A program made the translations under genes and the position numbers. Of a stretch of DNA of 64,000 nucleotides, positions 27,698-37,899 are shown piece by piece; the stretch's first letter is position 1, and every line of letters begins with the position of its first letter. The notes beneath the pieces are model-generated. The model saw nothing but the letters and a program-made list of their open reading frames with translations. It had not been told where the DNA came from and made no database searches. The stretch comes from a bacterium 336/3 (lineage in GTDB: Bacteria; Bacteroidota; Bacteroidia; Cytophagales; Thermonemataceae). The stretch is taken from contig LJIE01000001.1 in the NCBI GenBank assembly GCA_001281695.1, positions 1,874,586 through 1,938,585 of the forward strand, in the 5' to 3' direction.

Positions 27698-27739
27698 AAA
27701 TGCCTCCAATTTGGAGGCATTTATGTTTTTGTAAAAGTA
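27698..27739. repeat. right 42-bp direct repeat flanking the AbiTii gene
   Basis: It covers the shared bidirectional terminator (27698-27726) plus the stop codon and last six codons of the convergent nucleoside hydrolase gene. Confidence 0.85.
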
Positions 27740-28584
27740 TCTACAAACTTTTCATGGTCATAATCTGTGATGATCCATGTTCTGGTGTTTTCTTGGAGTT
27801 TGGCTCCCCATTCTCCTTTTTCTCTGAAAATCTCCACTTCTGCCCATGTTCCAATGCTCAAATCTAAGGCACAACAAGCTGCCAGTGGGTCGTGAAGCAT
27901 TTTACCCAATGGATTTTTCCTGAGATAATACTCCATTCCTTTATAAATGAGGCTCAAAGACATGGATAAATCCTTGAATTGAGAGATGACTTGATGGAAT
28001 GTAGCATCATACACTACTCCATGACAGACATTTTTTGATACGAAATATCGAATATCAATTTTAGCAGATTCAAGCGTTTTAAATGCAGCAGGAATATCTC
28101 CATTCAAATTGAAGGTAGGGCAGGTTTTTCTGCCTTTAAATTTTTCTAATTGTTTTTCAGCAGGAACAACACCTTCACCTGCAAAACCTCCCTGAGCCAC
28201 AAGTGTGCCTAATTTAAAATCAGGGTTATCAAGAGCTTTTCCTAAGTTTTTTAGTGGAGCCCCTGTAATAAGAGTGGTATTTTCATCACAGTATTTCATC
28301 AACACTTCAAATCCTTCTTGAGCATTGTTGGAAGGCATTATTTTACCATAAGCATTTTCATGCCAGTCCGAAACACAGGTTTTAGGATGTTCAATATTAA
28401 AAGCCCCAATAGGAATGTCTTTTTGGAATATTTGGAGCGTTCTTTCAACCAAACCCACCTGATAGGCTGAACCTGGAGTAATGGTAACAGCTTTTAAATT
28501 TACATCAGGATGCCCCAACAACAATAACAACGTAATATAGTCATCAGGGTCGTTAGTTTCCATGTCGAAAATAATGTTTTTCAT
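27721..28584 (-). CDS. nucleoside hydrolase (IUNH family)
   Basis: This 287-aa enzyme is predicted to cleave the N-glycosidic bond of ribonucleosides for base salvage. The N-terminal Ca2+-binding motif reads FDMETNDPDD, a variant of DTDxGxDxDD seen in a side branch of the family, with the second Asp replaced by Glu. TPGSAYQVGL and ITGAPLKNL follow. The late metal-binding Asp is in HDPLAACCALD. Substrate specificity is unclear. The gene follows malate synthase on the same strand after 63 bp and ends inside a bidirectional terminator. Confidence 0.85.
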   Translation of the reverse strand: MKNIIFDMETNDPDDYITLLLLLGHPDVNLKAVTITPGSAYQVGLVERTLQIFQKDIPIGAFNIEHPKTCVSDWHENAYGKIMPSNNAQEGFEVLMKYCDENTTLITGAPLKNLGKALDNPDFKLGTLVAQGGFAGEGVVPAEKQLEKFKGRKTCPTFNLNGDIPAAFKTLESAKIDIRYFVSKNVCHGVVYDATFHQVISQFKDLSMSLSLIYKGMEYYLRKNPLGKMLHDPLAACCALDLSIGTWAEVEIFREKGEWGAKLQENTRTWIITDYDHEKFVDTFTKT

Positions 28585-28647
28585 AGTTTTTATAATTTTG
28601 CCATTCCAAATAAAAAAATACTACTTGGAATGACAAAAATAGATTTT

Positions 28648-30225
28648 TTATAGCAATTCGTATGCTGGAATCGTCAAAAATTCCTCAAAATGCTCTTGTG
28701 TAGCTAAATTATTGAATATTTCAATGGCTTGAGTAAGTTTACCAGTTTGTACTCTTTCTGCACCTAAATAGACTTTGCATTTTTCTATTTCTTCTGCAAG
28801 AAGAGTTTCATAAAGAGTTTTATCAATAACTCTACCATCATCGAGTTTTGCAGCAGTTTTGAGCCATTGCCACACCTGAGCCCTCGAAATTTCGGCAGTG
28901 GCAGCATCTTCCATCAAATTATACAAAGCAGCAGCCCCAACACCCGAAAGCCACGACTCAATATACAAAATACCTACATGAATATTAGCTCTGAGTCCCT
29001 GTTCTGTGATTTTTCCACCTTCAATGGCAAAATTTCTTAAATCTTCAGCAGAAACATTTACATCTTTTCTCATCACATGCTTCTGATGAGGGGCTTGTCC
29101 TAAAACCTTATCAAAAGCTTCTTGGGCAATGGCTACCAAATCGGGGTGAGCAACCCATGTACCATCATAGCCATTTTGAGCTTCTAATTCTTTGTCAGAA
29201 CGAACTTTGGCATAAGCATTTTTATTTACTTCCTCATCCTTTCTGCTTGGAATAAAAGCAGACATTCCACCCATTGCATGAGCCCCTCTTTTATGACAAG
29301 TTTTTACAAGTTTTTGAGCATAAGCTCGCATAAAACCTACCTGCATAGTTATCTGACTTCTATCTGGAAAGTACGCTGTAGGCAAATGATGTAGCTTTTT
29401 AATTGTACTAAAGATATAATCCCAACGACCAGCATTAAGCCCTGCCAAATGTTCTCTCAATTCATAAATAATTTCCTCCATTTCATAGGCTGCCAAAATA
29501 GTTTCTATCAGAACTGTAGCCTTGATAGTTCCTGCTGGAATGTGTAAATAGTTTTGAGCTTCCACAAATACATCGTTCCACAGACGAGCTTCTAAATGGC
29601 TTTCCATTTTTGGAAGATAAAAGTAAGGAGCTGTACCTTTGGCAAGAAGTGTTTTGGCGTTATGGAAAAAGAAAAGTCCAAAATCGAATAAAGATGCTGA
29701 AATAGGTTCATTTTCTACTAAAAAATGCTTCTCTACCAAATGCCAGCCTCTTGGACGAACTTTTAAAACAGCTACTTTGTCTTTTAATTTATATTCTTTA
29801 CCATTTTCAGCTACGAAGTCAATTTTTCTTAAAATAGCATCTCTTAAATTAATCTGACCTTGCAAGCAGTTATCCCAAGTAGGAGAGTTCGCATCTTCAA
29901 AATCAGCCATAAAAACTTTAGCTCCAGAATTTAGGGCATTGATAACCATTTTTTTATCGACAGGACCAGTAATTTCAACTCTACGGTCTTGCAAATCTTG
30001 TGGAATAGAAGCTACTTGCCAATTTCCATTTCTAATGTCTTGTGTTTCTGCTAAAAAGTTTGGTAATTCTCCTTGAGTAATAGCCAAAGCTCTTTGTGTT
30101 CTTTTTTCTAAAAGGCTTTTTCGGGTTGAATTAAATTTTTTATGTAAATGAGCTAAAAATGCAATGGCTTCAGGGGTTAAAACTTCTTGATACACACCAC
30201 TTGCTTTAATTTCATAGGCTTGCAT
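28648..30225 (-). CDS. aceB: malate synthase A
   Basis: The 525-aa length and the motifs [45 protein letters not shown] and the later [16 protein letters not shown] identify isoform A. It condenses glyoxylate with acetyl-CoA to malate. The catalytic base region lies near [20 protein letters not shown] and the substrate Arg in VRPRGW. No isocitrate lyase is present here, so the shunt partner is elsewhere or absent. The start at [15 protein letters not shown] fits the family. Confidence 0.95.
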   Translation of the reverse strand: MQAYEIKASGVYQEVLTPEAIAFLAHLHKKFNSTRKSLLEKRTQRALAITQGELPNFLAETQDIRNGNWQVASIPQDLQDRRVEITGPVDKKMVINALNSGAKVFMADFEDANSPTWDNCLQGQINLRDAILRKIDFVAENGKEYKLKDKVAVLKVRPRGWHLVEKHFLVENEPISASLFDFGLFFFHNAKTLLAKGTAPYFYLPKMESHLEARLWNDVFVEAQNYLHIPAGTIKATVLIETILAAYEMEEIIYELREHLAGLNAGRWDYIFSTIKKLHHLPTAYFPDRSQITMQVGFMRAYAQKLVKTCHKRGAHAMGGMSAFIPSRKDEEVNKNAYAKVRSDKELEAQNGYDGTWVAHPDLVAIAQEAFDKVLGQAPHQKHVMRKDVNVSAEDLRNFAIEGGKITEQGLRANIHVGILYIESWLSGVGAAALYNLMEDAATAEISRAQVWQWLKTAAKLDDGRVIDKTLYETLLAEEIEKCKVYLGAERVQTGKLTQAIEIFNNLATQEHFEEFLTIPAYELL

Positions 30226-30495
30226 ATACGTACATATTTTATGGTTGAGGATGATTTGGAGGCTAAATTAAGATTTTTATTGAAAAAACAAAAGCGAAAA
30301 AATATTTTTTAGCGAAATTTCGCAAAAAATATTAAAAGGAATAAATAAAAATATTTTTTAAACTTTTTATTTAAGAAAAAGTTTACTATATTGATCAGAT
30401 TTATTTCCGCCACTTTTTGACTTATACCTATCTTCTTCAAGCTAAATAGCTTGTTACAATCATTTTAATAATTTTTTAACTTATTTTATTCATTT

Positions 30496-33400
30496 ATGAA
30501 CAAAAACTACACACACTACAAGTGGGCTAAGTTACGAACGGCTATGCTACTTGTTTGGATTACCATGCTGGGGGCATGGAATCGAGCAGAAGCTCAGGTA
30601 TCACTGACAGCTACAGGTGGTACACCCACTGGAACATTTACTACACTTGGAGCTGCTTTTACAGCCATCAATGCAGGTACACACACAGGAACTATTGTGA
30701 TTGATATTACAGCAAACACGACAGAAACAGGATCTTGTGTACTAAATAGTTCAGGTGCAGGTTCAGCATCATACACATCAGTACTTATAAGACCCACTGT
30801 TGATGGTGTCAGCATCAGTGGACCCTCTGTTACTGGTAGAGGTCTAATAGAACTTAATGGGGCTGATAATGTAACAATTGATGGAGATAATCCAAATACC
30901 AGTGGAATAAATCGAAATCTATCTATAATTAATACAGCAGTAAATACTGTTACTTTTACTATGGGGATTAGAATTGCTGTAGCTACCACAATTGTAACAA
31001 CTGCAAATAATAATATCATAAGAAACTTAATTGTCAATGGAAGTGCATCAGGTAGAAATATAGCTGCAGCTACCTCCACAACAGCAACAGAAAATAATAC
31101 GTATGGTATTTATGTTGGTGGTGGTGCTTCAACAGTAAGTCAAACAACAGCCCCTTCAGCTATAACTTCTGCAACAACAACTGCTGGCACTGGAGCAACT
31201 TTTAATGGGTTGATAATCAGTAATAATACAGTAAATTCATGTGCCAGAGGTATTGCCATTCAAGGCTCTGCTATATCAATTTGTGATAATCTTACTGTAA
31301 CTAATAATATTGTTGGACCAGCTACTTCTGGTGGCACAACGAGTGTTTACTCTATGGGTATGACCCTACAAGGTTTTACTCAAGCTACCATTACAGGAAA
31401 TACAATAAGAAATATGGAATCCTTTTTAGGAACATCTATAAGAGGGTTAGACTTGGGCTCAATCTCAGCGAATGGTACAAATGCTCTTGTTGCCAATAAT
31501 ACTATTAATAAAATGAATTTGCAAAATACTGGTACTTTTGGTGTATATGGTATTAATATAGCTGTAGGTAACGGAATAACACTTCAAAACAATACAGTAA
31601 CAGATTTGCAAAGTAATATGACAGGTGGTGCAGCGTTTTCTACCACTTTTGGTATATTTGGAATTAGAGTAACATCTGGTCTAAATCACAAAATTTATCA
31701 TAACTCAGTGAATTTATATGGCTTAAGAGCAGGAACAGCAACTTCATCGCTCTTATCAGCAGGGCTTTGTATAGTTGGTACAGGATTAACAGGTTGTGAT
31801 GTAAGAAATAACATATTTTCCAATACAATCACTGGTGGTACAACTTCCATAGCCAATGTTAGTATTTATTTGCCTTCTGGTGGAACATCTGCCATGAATT
31901 TAACATTGAATAATAATGCTTACTACTCAGGAACTGATGCAACTACACAAGGCATAGCTCAAGTAGGAACAACTGCTGGTACAGGATTTTATTTAGCAAG
32001 TAACTTCTCTGCATCAACTACATCTCCTGCTACTAACTTGAGAGCATATACAAGCACTCTAAGTACATCTGGATTGAATGATAATGGTTCTTTTGGATTT
32101 TCTTCTGTTGTTCCCTTTGTGTCAAATACAGACTTACATATCAATACTGGATTAACACCTACAAACCTAGAATCTTCAGGTGCAGGTGTAGCTATAACTA
32201 ATGTTACTACTGACATAGATGGACAAAGTAGACCAGGACCTGCAGGTTCTGTAAATGGAGGAGCAACAGCTCCAGATATTGGAGCAGACGAATTTGATGG
32301 TGTGCCTCTTGATAATACCCCACCCGCTATTTCATATACACCTATTTTGAGTGATTGTTCAGTTGGTGCAAAAACTTTAACAGCCACCATTACAGATATA
32401 AATGGAGTGCCTACCAGTGGTGCAGGATTACCTGTTTTATATTGGAGAATCAATGCTGGAGCTTATCAGGCAGCAACAGGTGTATCTTTAGGAGGTAATC
32501 AATATCAGTTTACTTTAGGAACAGGTTCTGTATCTGGGGATGTAATTTCTTATTATATAGTTGCTCAGGATAATGCAGGAACACCAAATATTGGTTCTAA
32601 TCCTTCAGGGGGAGCATCTGGTTTTACAATAAATCCTCCAGCAGCAAGCACACCTCCTACAACTCCAAGTTCTTATACCAATTTGCCCACTTTGAGTGCA
32701 GGTACATATACTGTGGGGGTAACAGGTACTTATCCAACTCTCACAGCAGCTATCAATGCCTATAATAATTCTTGTATTGGAGGGGCAATTGTGTTTAGTT
32801 TGATAGATGCAACATACCCTTCAGAAACATTTCCTATTGTTATCAATGCTAATGCTGGAGCAAGTTCGACCAATACACTTACCATCAAACCTGCAGTAGG
32901 CATCAGCCCTACCATTACAGGTAGTAGTACAAATGCTATCATTCGTTTGAATGGAGCAGACTATGTTACAATAGATGGTAGCAATGTAGTGAGTGGAACA
33001 ACTAGAGATTTGACAATTATTAATACAAATGTAGGAACATCAAGTTTTGTGATTTGGAATGGTAGTGCAAGTGCTTCAGATGGAGCTACAAACAACACTT
33101 TTAAAAACCTAAATATTCTTGGAAATGCAGGAACTACCACTTTTGGGGGTATATTTAGTGGTAGTGGTGTAACGGCTGGTGGTACTGCTGAATCGCCCAA
33201 TAACAATGTTGTCATTCAAAATAACAGTGTAGCAAAAGCTCAATATGGTATTGCTATTGCTGGTGCTGCAACAGGAAATACAGGAAATGTTGTTACTCAA
33301 AATAGTGTGGGTTCATCTGTTGTAGCTGATAGAATAGGATTTATAGGAATGTTCTTTTCCAATAATAATGGATTGCAAGTTTCTAATAATACAATTTTTG

Positions 33401-36400
33401 ATATTATTACTACAGCAAACAATCCTATGGGAATTAACATTGTTGCCAATGTGATTAATTCAACATTTAATGCCAATATCATACGTAATATTCATTATAC
33501 AGGAACAGGTGGTTATGGTGGAAAAGGTATAAGTATCAATACTGCGAATGCTACTAGTAATCTCACAATTTCTAATAACTCCATTAGTGATATAAGAGGT
33601 GATGGTTGGAATGATTTTACCACTGATGTTGTAGTGGGTATTCGTCTATTGGGTACTACTGGTGGAGTTAATCTATACTATAATTCTGTAAATTTAGGTA
33701 GTGGTACATTTACGGGCAATACTAGTGGTACACTATCAGGAGCTTTTTATGTGGGATCAACAGTTACTAACTTGGATGTGCGTAACAATATATTTCATAC
33801 AAACCTTATTAATAGTGCAGCAGGTACAGCTAAAACATATGCTATCTACTCTGCAGCAGCTAATACAGCTTTCACAAACGTTAATTACAATGATTACTTT
33901 GTAAGTGGTACTCAAGGAGTTTTAGGATTTATAGGGAGTGACAGAGTAGATTTAACAGGAATTCAAACAGGATTTGGGCAAAACGCTAACTCTGTAAGCA
34001 TAGACCCTACATTTACATCTGCAACAAATCTGTTGCCTACGAATCCCCTTTTGGATGCAAGGGGTACACCTATTGTAGGCATTACAACTGATATTACGGG
34101 TGCAACCAGAGATGTTACTACTCCAGATGTGGGAGCTTATGAATTCAACGGCTGCCCTACTATTACAATCACTCCAGTGGCAGGAGCCCTTACAGCAGGA
34201 ACTATTGGTTCAGCTTATAGTGTAACTATCTCTCAAACAAGTTTAGTAGGTACCCCAACATGGTCAATTAGTGCTGGAGCATTACCTGGTGGGCTTTCTA
34301 TCAATGGAACAACAGGAGAAATATCAGGAACACCAACTGCAACTGGAGCATTTAATTTCACAGTTCAGGTGACAGATGGAACCTGTCCAGCAACTCAAGC
34401 CTATAGTATTGTAGTGAGTTGCCCTACAATTACTTTTGTCAATACCACAGCGAGCAATGCAACAATAGGTTCTGCTTACAGTTTAAATGCTTCTGTTACG
34501 GGTAATACAGCAACGATTACTTATTCAGTAAGTCCTGCTTTACCTGCTGGTCTTTCTTTAAATACTTCTACTGGAGCTATTACAGGAACCCCAACTGCTA
34601 TCACAGCTTCTGCTACTTATACAGTAACAGCAAGCCAAAGTAGTGGAGTGTGTACAGCAACTCAAGCTTATACTTTTGCAGTTGTTTGCCCTACGATTAC
34701 TTTAAGCCCAGTAGCAGGAGCCCTTACAGCAGGAACTATTGGTTCAGCTTATAGTGTAACTATCTCTCAAACAGGTTTAGCTGGCACCCCAACATGGTCA
34801 ATTAGTGCGGGAGCATTACCAGGTGGGCTTTCTATCAATGGAACAACAGGAGAAATATCAGGCACCCCAACTGCAACTGGAGCATTTAATTTTACAGTTC
34901 AAGTAACAGATGGAACTTGTCCTCAAACACAGGCTTATAGTATTGTAGTAAATTGTCCAACTATTACATTTACGAATACTGTTGCCCCTAATGCAACAGT
35001 GGGAGTAGCTTATAACTTTGACGCTTCAGTAACTGGTAATACAGCAACGATTACTTATTCAGTAGCACCTGCTTTACCTGCTGGATTGACTCTCAATACC
35101 TCAACAGGACAAATTACGGGAACGCCTACAGCTCAAGTAGCAGCAACTGCTTATACAGTAACAGCTTCTCAGAGTAGTGGAGTGTGTACAGCAACTCAAA
35201 TTTATACATTCTCTGTCAATTGTGCTGGTATCACCATTACACCAGTAACAGGAACGCTTACAGCAGGAACAATCGGTTCTGCTTATAGTGTTACCATTAG
35301 TCAAACAGGTTTATCTGGTACACCAGCATGGTCAATCAGTGCAGGGACATTACCTGGTGGGCTTTCTATCAATGGAACAAGTGGAGCCATTACAGGAACA
35401 CCTTCTGCAATTGGAACTTTTAATTTTACAGTTCAGGTAACAGATGGAACTTGTACAGCAAGCCAAGCTTATAGTATTGTAGTGAGTTGTCCTACCATAG
35501 TATTTGTGAACGCATCTGCAAGCAATGCGACAATAGGTTCTGCTTACAGTTTAAATGCATCTGTAACAGGTAACACGGCAACGATTACTTATTCAGTAAG
35601 CCCTGCATTACCTGCTGGATTGACTTTAGATACTTCAACAGGACAAATTACGGGAACTCCCACAACTACAACAGCTTCTGCTACTTATACAGTAACAGCT
35701 TCTCAGAGTAGTGGAGTGTGTACAGTTACTCAAAACTATACTTTTGCAGTAAATTGTCCAACGATTACTTTTGTCAATACCACAGCAAATAATGCAACAA
35801 TAGGAACAGCTTATAGTTTAGATGCATCAGTAACAGGTAATACAGCCACAATTACTTATTCTGTAGCTCCCGCTTTACCTACTGGTCTTTCTCTAAACAC
35901 CTCAACAGGTCAAATCACAGGAACACCTTCTGTACAAGTAGCAGCAACAACTTACACAGTAACAGCTTCTCAGAGTAGTGGAGTGTGTAGTGCAACTCAA
36001 GCTTATACTTTTGCTGTGAATTGTGCTGGTGTGAGTATCAGCCCTACAACTTTACCTAATGGTTTCTTGAGTACAGCCTATAGCCAAACACTTACTCAAA
36101 CAGGTTTATCAGGTACACCTGCTTGGTCTGTGAGTGTAGGTACATTACCCACAGGTTTATCTTTGAATGGTACAAGTGGAGCCATTACAGGAACACCTTC
36201 TGCTCTTGGAACTTTTAATTTTACAGTTCAGGTAACAGATGGAACTTGTTCAACCTCACAAGCTTATACAGTGGTAATTAGTTGTACAGGAGTAAGTGTG
36301 AATCCAGCGACATTGCCCAATGCAACACAGTTGGTAGCTTACAGTCAAACGCTTACCCAAACAGGTTTAACAGGAGCAGTTACATGGTCTGTAAGTGTAG

Positions 36401-37122
36401 GTACATTACCAACAGGTTTGACGTTGAATACTTCTACAGGAGTAATTTCAGGAGCACCTTCCACTCTTGGAACATTTAATTTTACAGTACAAGCTACCAA
36501 TGGAACTTGTAGTGCTACAAGAGCTTACACAGTAGTAGTTGCTGCAAGTGGACCCATCATCCAAATCTCTGTAACAGATATTGATTTTGGAGATGTATTA
36601 ATTCTTCAATCCTCAAGAAAAACGATTACTGTAAGAAATATTGGAGTAGCACCACTTTCACTATCATCTATGAGTATGCCTAATGTGGTATTCAATTATG
36701 GTTTCATAGGAACAGTTGCTATTGCTCCTAATGAAAGTAGAGAATTTGAGGTTTCATTTACTCCTATTGCGGTAGCTAGTTACAGTGGAACAGTAACAGT
36801 AAACAGCAATGCAGCAGGAGGGATTAATACCTTCACAGTAAGAGGAAATGGAGTGAATCCAACAGCCTTGAATAGCAACAAAGAAGTTGTGTTGAAAGCT
36901 TATCCTAACCCAACAGCAGATAAAGTAAACATTTCTGTTGAGAATGCTTGGATAGGTGAGTACAACATAAGTGTTAAAGATTTATTAGGAAAAGAAGTGA
37001 TGAGTCAAAAATTAAATACTTCTGAATTCCAAGTAGATTTAACAAGTTTGCCTTCAGGATTGTATTTGGTTCAGGTTTCGCATAAGAATGGAACAAAAAC
37101 TATTCAGATAGCGAAAAAGTAG
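30496..37122 (+). CDS. 2208-aa T9SS cargo with beta-helix and nine Ig-like repeats
   Basis: Residues 1-33 are a signal peptide (cleaved near AEAQ). Residues ~35-590 and ~745-1215 are parallel beta-helix-like, with Asn/Ile ladders (NNTI, NNIF) of the kind seen in polysaccharide-binding adhesins. Residues ~610-740 form a fibronectin-like spacer. Nine Ig-like repeats (residues ~1218-2015) follow, in two alternating types: GLSINGTTGEISGTPT and TASQSSGVCTATQAY. An ASPM/SPD-2/Hydin-like module (IDFGDVLILQSSRKTITVRN) and a type A sorting domain (AYPNPTADKVNI, ending LVQVSHKNG) close the protein. It is secreted and surface-attached; adhesion or matrix roles are inferred. Antisense ORFs in this gene are coding shadows. 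Confidence 0.9.
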   Translation: MNKNYTHYKWAKLRTAMLLVWITMLGAWNRAEAQVSLTATGGTPTGTFTTLGAAFTAINAGTHTGTIVIDITANTTETGSCVLNSSGAGSASYTSVLIRPTVDGVSISGPSVTGRGLIELNGADNVTIDGDNPNTSGINRNLSIINTAVNTVTFTMGIRIAVATTIVTTANNNIIRNLIVNGSASGRNIAAATSTTATENNTYGIYVGGGASTVSQTTAPSAITSATTTAGTGATFNGLIISNNTVNSCARGIAIQGSAISICDNLTVTNNIVGPATSGGTTSVYSMGMTLQGFTQATITGNTIRNMESFLGTSIRGLDLGSISANGTNALVANNTINKMNLQNTGTFGVYGINIAVGNGITLQNNTVTDLQSNMTGGAAFSTTFGIFGIRVTSGLNHKIYHNSVNLYGLRAGTATSSLLSAGLCIVGTGLTGCDVRNNIFSNTITGGTTSIANVSIYLPSGGTSAMNLTLNNNAYYSGTDATTQGIAQVGTTAGTGFYLASNFSASTTSPATNLRAYTSTLSTSGLNDNGSFGFSSVVPFVSNTDLHINTGLTPTNLESSGAGVAITNVTTDIDGQSRPGPAGSVNGGATAPDIGADEFDGVPLDNTPPAISYTPILSDCSVGAKTLTATITDINGVPTSGAGLPVLYWRINAGAYQAATGVSLGGNQYQFTLGTGSVSGDVISYYIVAQDNAGTPNIGSNPSGGASGFTINPPAASTPPTTPSSYTNLPTLSAGTYTVGVTGTYPTLTAAINAYNNSCIGGAIVFSLIDATYPSETFPIVINANAGASSTNTLTIKPAVGISPTITGSSTNAIIRLNGADYVTIDGSNVVSGTTRDLTIINTNVGTSSFVIWNGSASASDGATNNTFKNLNILGNAGTTTFGGIFSGSGVTAGGTAESPNNNVVIQNNSVAKAQYGIAIAGAATGNTGNVVTQNSVGSSVVADRIGFIGMFFSNNNGLQVSNNTIFDIITTANNPMGINIVANVINSTFNANIIRNIHYTGTGGYGGKGISINTANATSNLTISNNSISDIRGDGWNDFTTDVVVGIRLLGTTGGVNLYYNSVNLGSGTFTGNTSGTLSGAFYVGSTVTNLDVRNNIFHTNLINSAAGTAKTYAIYSAAANTAFTNVNYNDYFVSGTQGVLGFIGSDRVDLTGIQTGFGQNANSVSIDPTFTSATNLLPTNPLLDARGTPIVGITTDITGATRDVTTPDVGAYEFNGCPTITITPVAGALTAGTIGSAYSVTISQTSLVGTPTWSISAGALPGGLSINGTTGEISGTPTATGAFNFTVQVTDGTCPATQAYSIVVSCPTITFVNTTASNATIGSAYSLNASVTGNTATITYSVSPALPAGLSLNTSTGAITGTPTAITASATYTVTASQSSGVCTATQAYTFAVVCPTITLSPVAGALTAGTIGSAYSVTISQTGLAGTPTWSISAGALPGGLSINGTTGEISGTPTATGAFNFTVQVTDGTCPQTQAYSIVVNCPTITFTNTVAPNATVGVAYNFDASVTGNTATITYSVAPALPAGLTLNTSTGQITGTPTAQVAATAYTVTASQSSGVCTATQIYTFSVNCAGITITPVTGTLTAGTIGSAYSVTISQTGLSGTPAWSISAGTLPGGLSINGTSGAITGTPSAIGTFNFTVQVTDGTCTASQAYSIVVSCPTIVFVNASASNATIGSAYSLNASVTGNTATITYSVSPALPAGLTLDTSTGQITGTPTTTTASATYTVTASQSSGVCTVTQNYTFAVNCPTITFVNTTANNATIGTAYSLDASVTGNTATITYSVAPALPTGLSLNTSTGQITGTPSVQVAATTYTVTASQSSGVCSATQAYTFAVNCAGVSISPTTLPNGFLSTAYSQTLTQTGLSGTPAWSVSVGTLPTGLSLNGTSGAITGTPSALGTFNFTVQVTDGTCSTSQAYTVVISCTGVSVNPATLPNATQLVAYSQTLTQTGLTGAVTWSVSVGTLPTGLTLNTSTGVISGAPSTLGTFNFTVQATNGTCSATRAYTVVVAASGPIIQISVTDIDFGDVLILQSSRKTITVRNIGVAPLSLSSMSMPNVVFNYGFIGTVAIAPNESREFEVSFTPIAVASYSGTVTVNSNAAGGINTFTVRGNGVNPTALNSNKEVVLKAYPNPTADKVNISVENAWIGEYNISVKDLLGKEVMSQKLNTSEFQVDLTSLPSGLYLVQVSHKNGTKTIQIAKK
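34151..36540 (+). repeat. tandem ~267-bp Ig-like repeats (A/B alternating)
   Basis: Units begin near 34151, 34420, 34687, 34954, 35221, 35488, 35755, 36021 and 36282. The spacing is 260-269 bp. The order is A-B-A-B-A-B-B-A'-A', the last two being more divergent. Adjacent like units share long exact stretches, e.g. GCAACGATTACTTATTCAGT in several B units. Confidence 0.85.
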
Positions 37123-37143
37123 AATCTTATTCTTTTATTAAAT

Positions 37144-37180
37144 AAAAAAGCCTCTCTAAATATCTTAGAGAGGCTTTTTT
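37144..37180 (+). terminator. terminator after the 2208-aa cargo gene
   Basis: The AAGCCTCTCTAA/TTAGAGAGGCTT stem (12 bp) with a short loop is followed by T6. Confidence 0.8.
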
Positions 37181-37245
37181 CTGATTAGGGAAAATTGTCC
37201 ATCTCAAAGCGTTTATTGTCCATTTTATAAAAGTGCTGGAGGCTA

Positions 37246-37253
37246 TACATTTG
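37246..37253 (+). promoter_or_regulatory. candidate -7 element for the first AhpD-like gene
   Basis: TACATTTG matches TAnnTTTG. The nearest TTG (37216) is 27 nt away, too far for a standard spacer. Transcription would start just downstream of an in-frame ATG at 37256, supporting the later ATG at 37286 as the start. Confidence 0.4.
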
Positions 37254-37285
37254 TAATGTTAATTCACACTAAAAAAATTATAACA

Positions 37286-37840
37286 ATGGCACAATTCACA
37301 GTTCCCCAAAGAGAAGAAGTTTCTGAAAACAATCAAGCTATTTTTGATAATCTCAAAAGTGCTTTGGGTATGGTACCTAATTTGTATGCAACCATGGCAT
37401 ACAGCAACACAGGTTTAGAAAATTATCTTAATTTCCAAAATGGAAAAACATCTTTAAGCAAAAAAGAAAAGGAAGTAGTAAACTTGGTTGTAAGCCAAGT
37501 CAATGAATGTTTGTATTGTCAATCTGCTCATACGCTTTTGGGTAAAATGAATGGTTTTACAGAAGAGCAAATCATCGAAATACGTCAAGGAAAAGCTTCT
37601 TTTGATAGTAAATTAGATGTTTTAGCAAAGTTTACGAAAGCTGTTACTTTAAACAAGGGAAAAGTAGATGATTTGACACTCCAAACATTTTTGAATGCTG
37701 GTTATACCAAAGGTAGTATTGTAGATGTAATTATTGCTGTGGCAGATAAGGTAGTAATGAATTATCTTCATAATCTTACCCAAATTCCAATTGATTTTCC
37801 TGTGGCAGTAGAATTGGAAGCAGTTGCAAACAAAAATTAA
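37286..37840 (+). CDS. AhpD-like carboxymuconolactone decarboxylase family protein (copy 1)
   Basis: The 184-aa protein starting MAQFTVPQREEV carries the AhpD-type redox motif CLYCQSAH (CxxC followed by His), typical of alkylhydroperoxidase-like and decarboxylase-like proteins that act in peroxide or electrophile detoxification. The helical family core (VNLVVSQVNE, then GFTEEQIIEIR) is intact. A close paralogue lies at 61286. It is followed, after a perfect inverted repeat, by an AraC-type regulator on the same strand. The substrate is unknown. Confidence 0.85.
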   Translation: MAQFTVPQREEVSENNQAIFDNLKSALGMVPNLYATMAYSNTGLENYLNFQNGKTSLSKKEKEVVNLVVSQVNECLYCQSAHTLLGKMNGFTEEQIIEIRQGKASFDSKLDVLAKFTKAVTLNKGKVDDLTLQTFLNAGYTKGSIVDVIIAVADKVVMNYLHNLTQIPIDFPVAVELEAVANKN

Positions 37841-37850
37841 ATTTTTAAAA

Positions 37851-37884
37851 TAAACGGAACATGGTTATCTTCATGTTCCGTTTA
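37851..37884. other. perfect 13-bp inverted repeat between AhpD-like and AraC-like genes
   Basis: TAAACGGAACATG and CATGTTCCGTTTA are separated by 8 nt. The T-run is short and broken (TTTACAATG), so it may be a weak terminator or a regulator-binding site. Confidence 0.6.
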
Positions 37885-37899
37885 CAATGATAATGCTTT

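Noticed and set aside
28601-28632. Hairpin CATTCCAA/TTGGAATG between malate synthase and nucleoside hydrolase genes
   Set aside because: The stem is short with a long loop and no T-run, so I could not call it a terminator with confidence.
31989-32453. Antisense ORF of 154 aa inside the giant cargo gene
   Set aside because: Its composition simply mirrors the Thr/Gly/Ser-rich sense frame; no start signal or family match.
34151-36540. Repeat array as a possible CRISPR or satellite
   Set aside because: Units are ~267 bp, in frame, and encode Ig-like domains within one long open frame.
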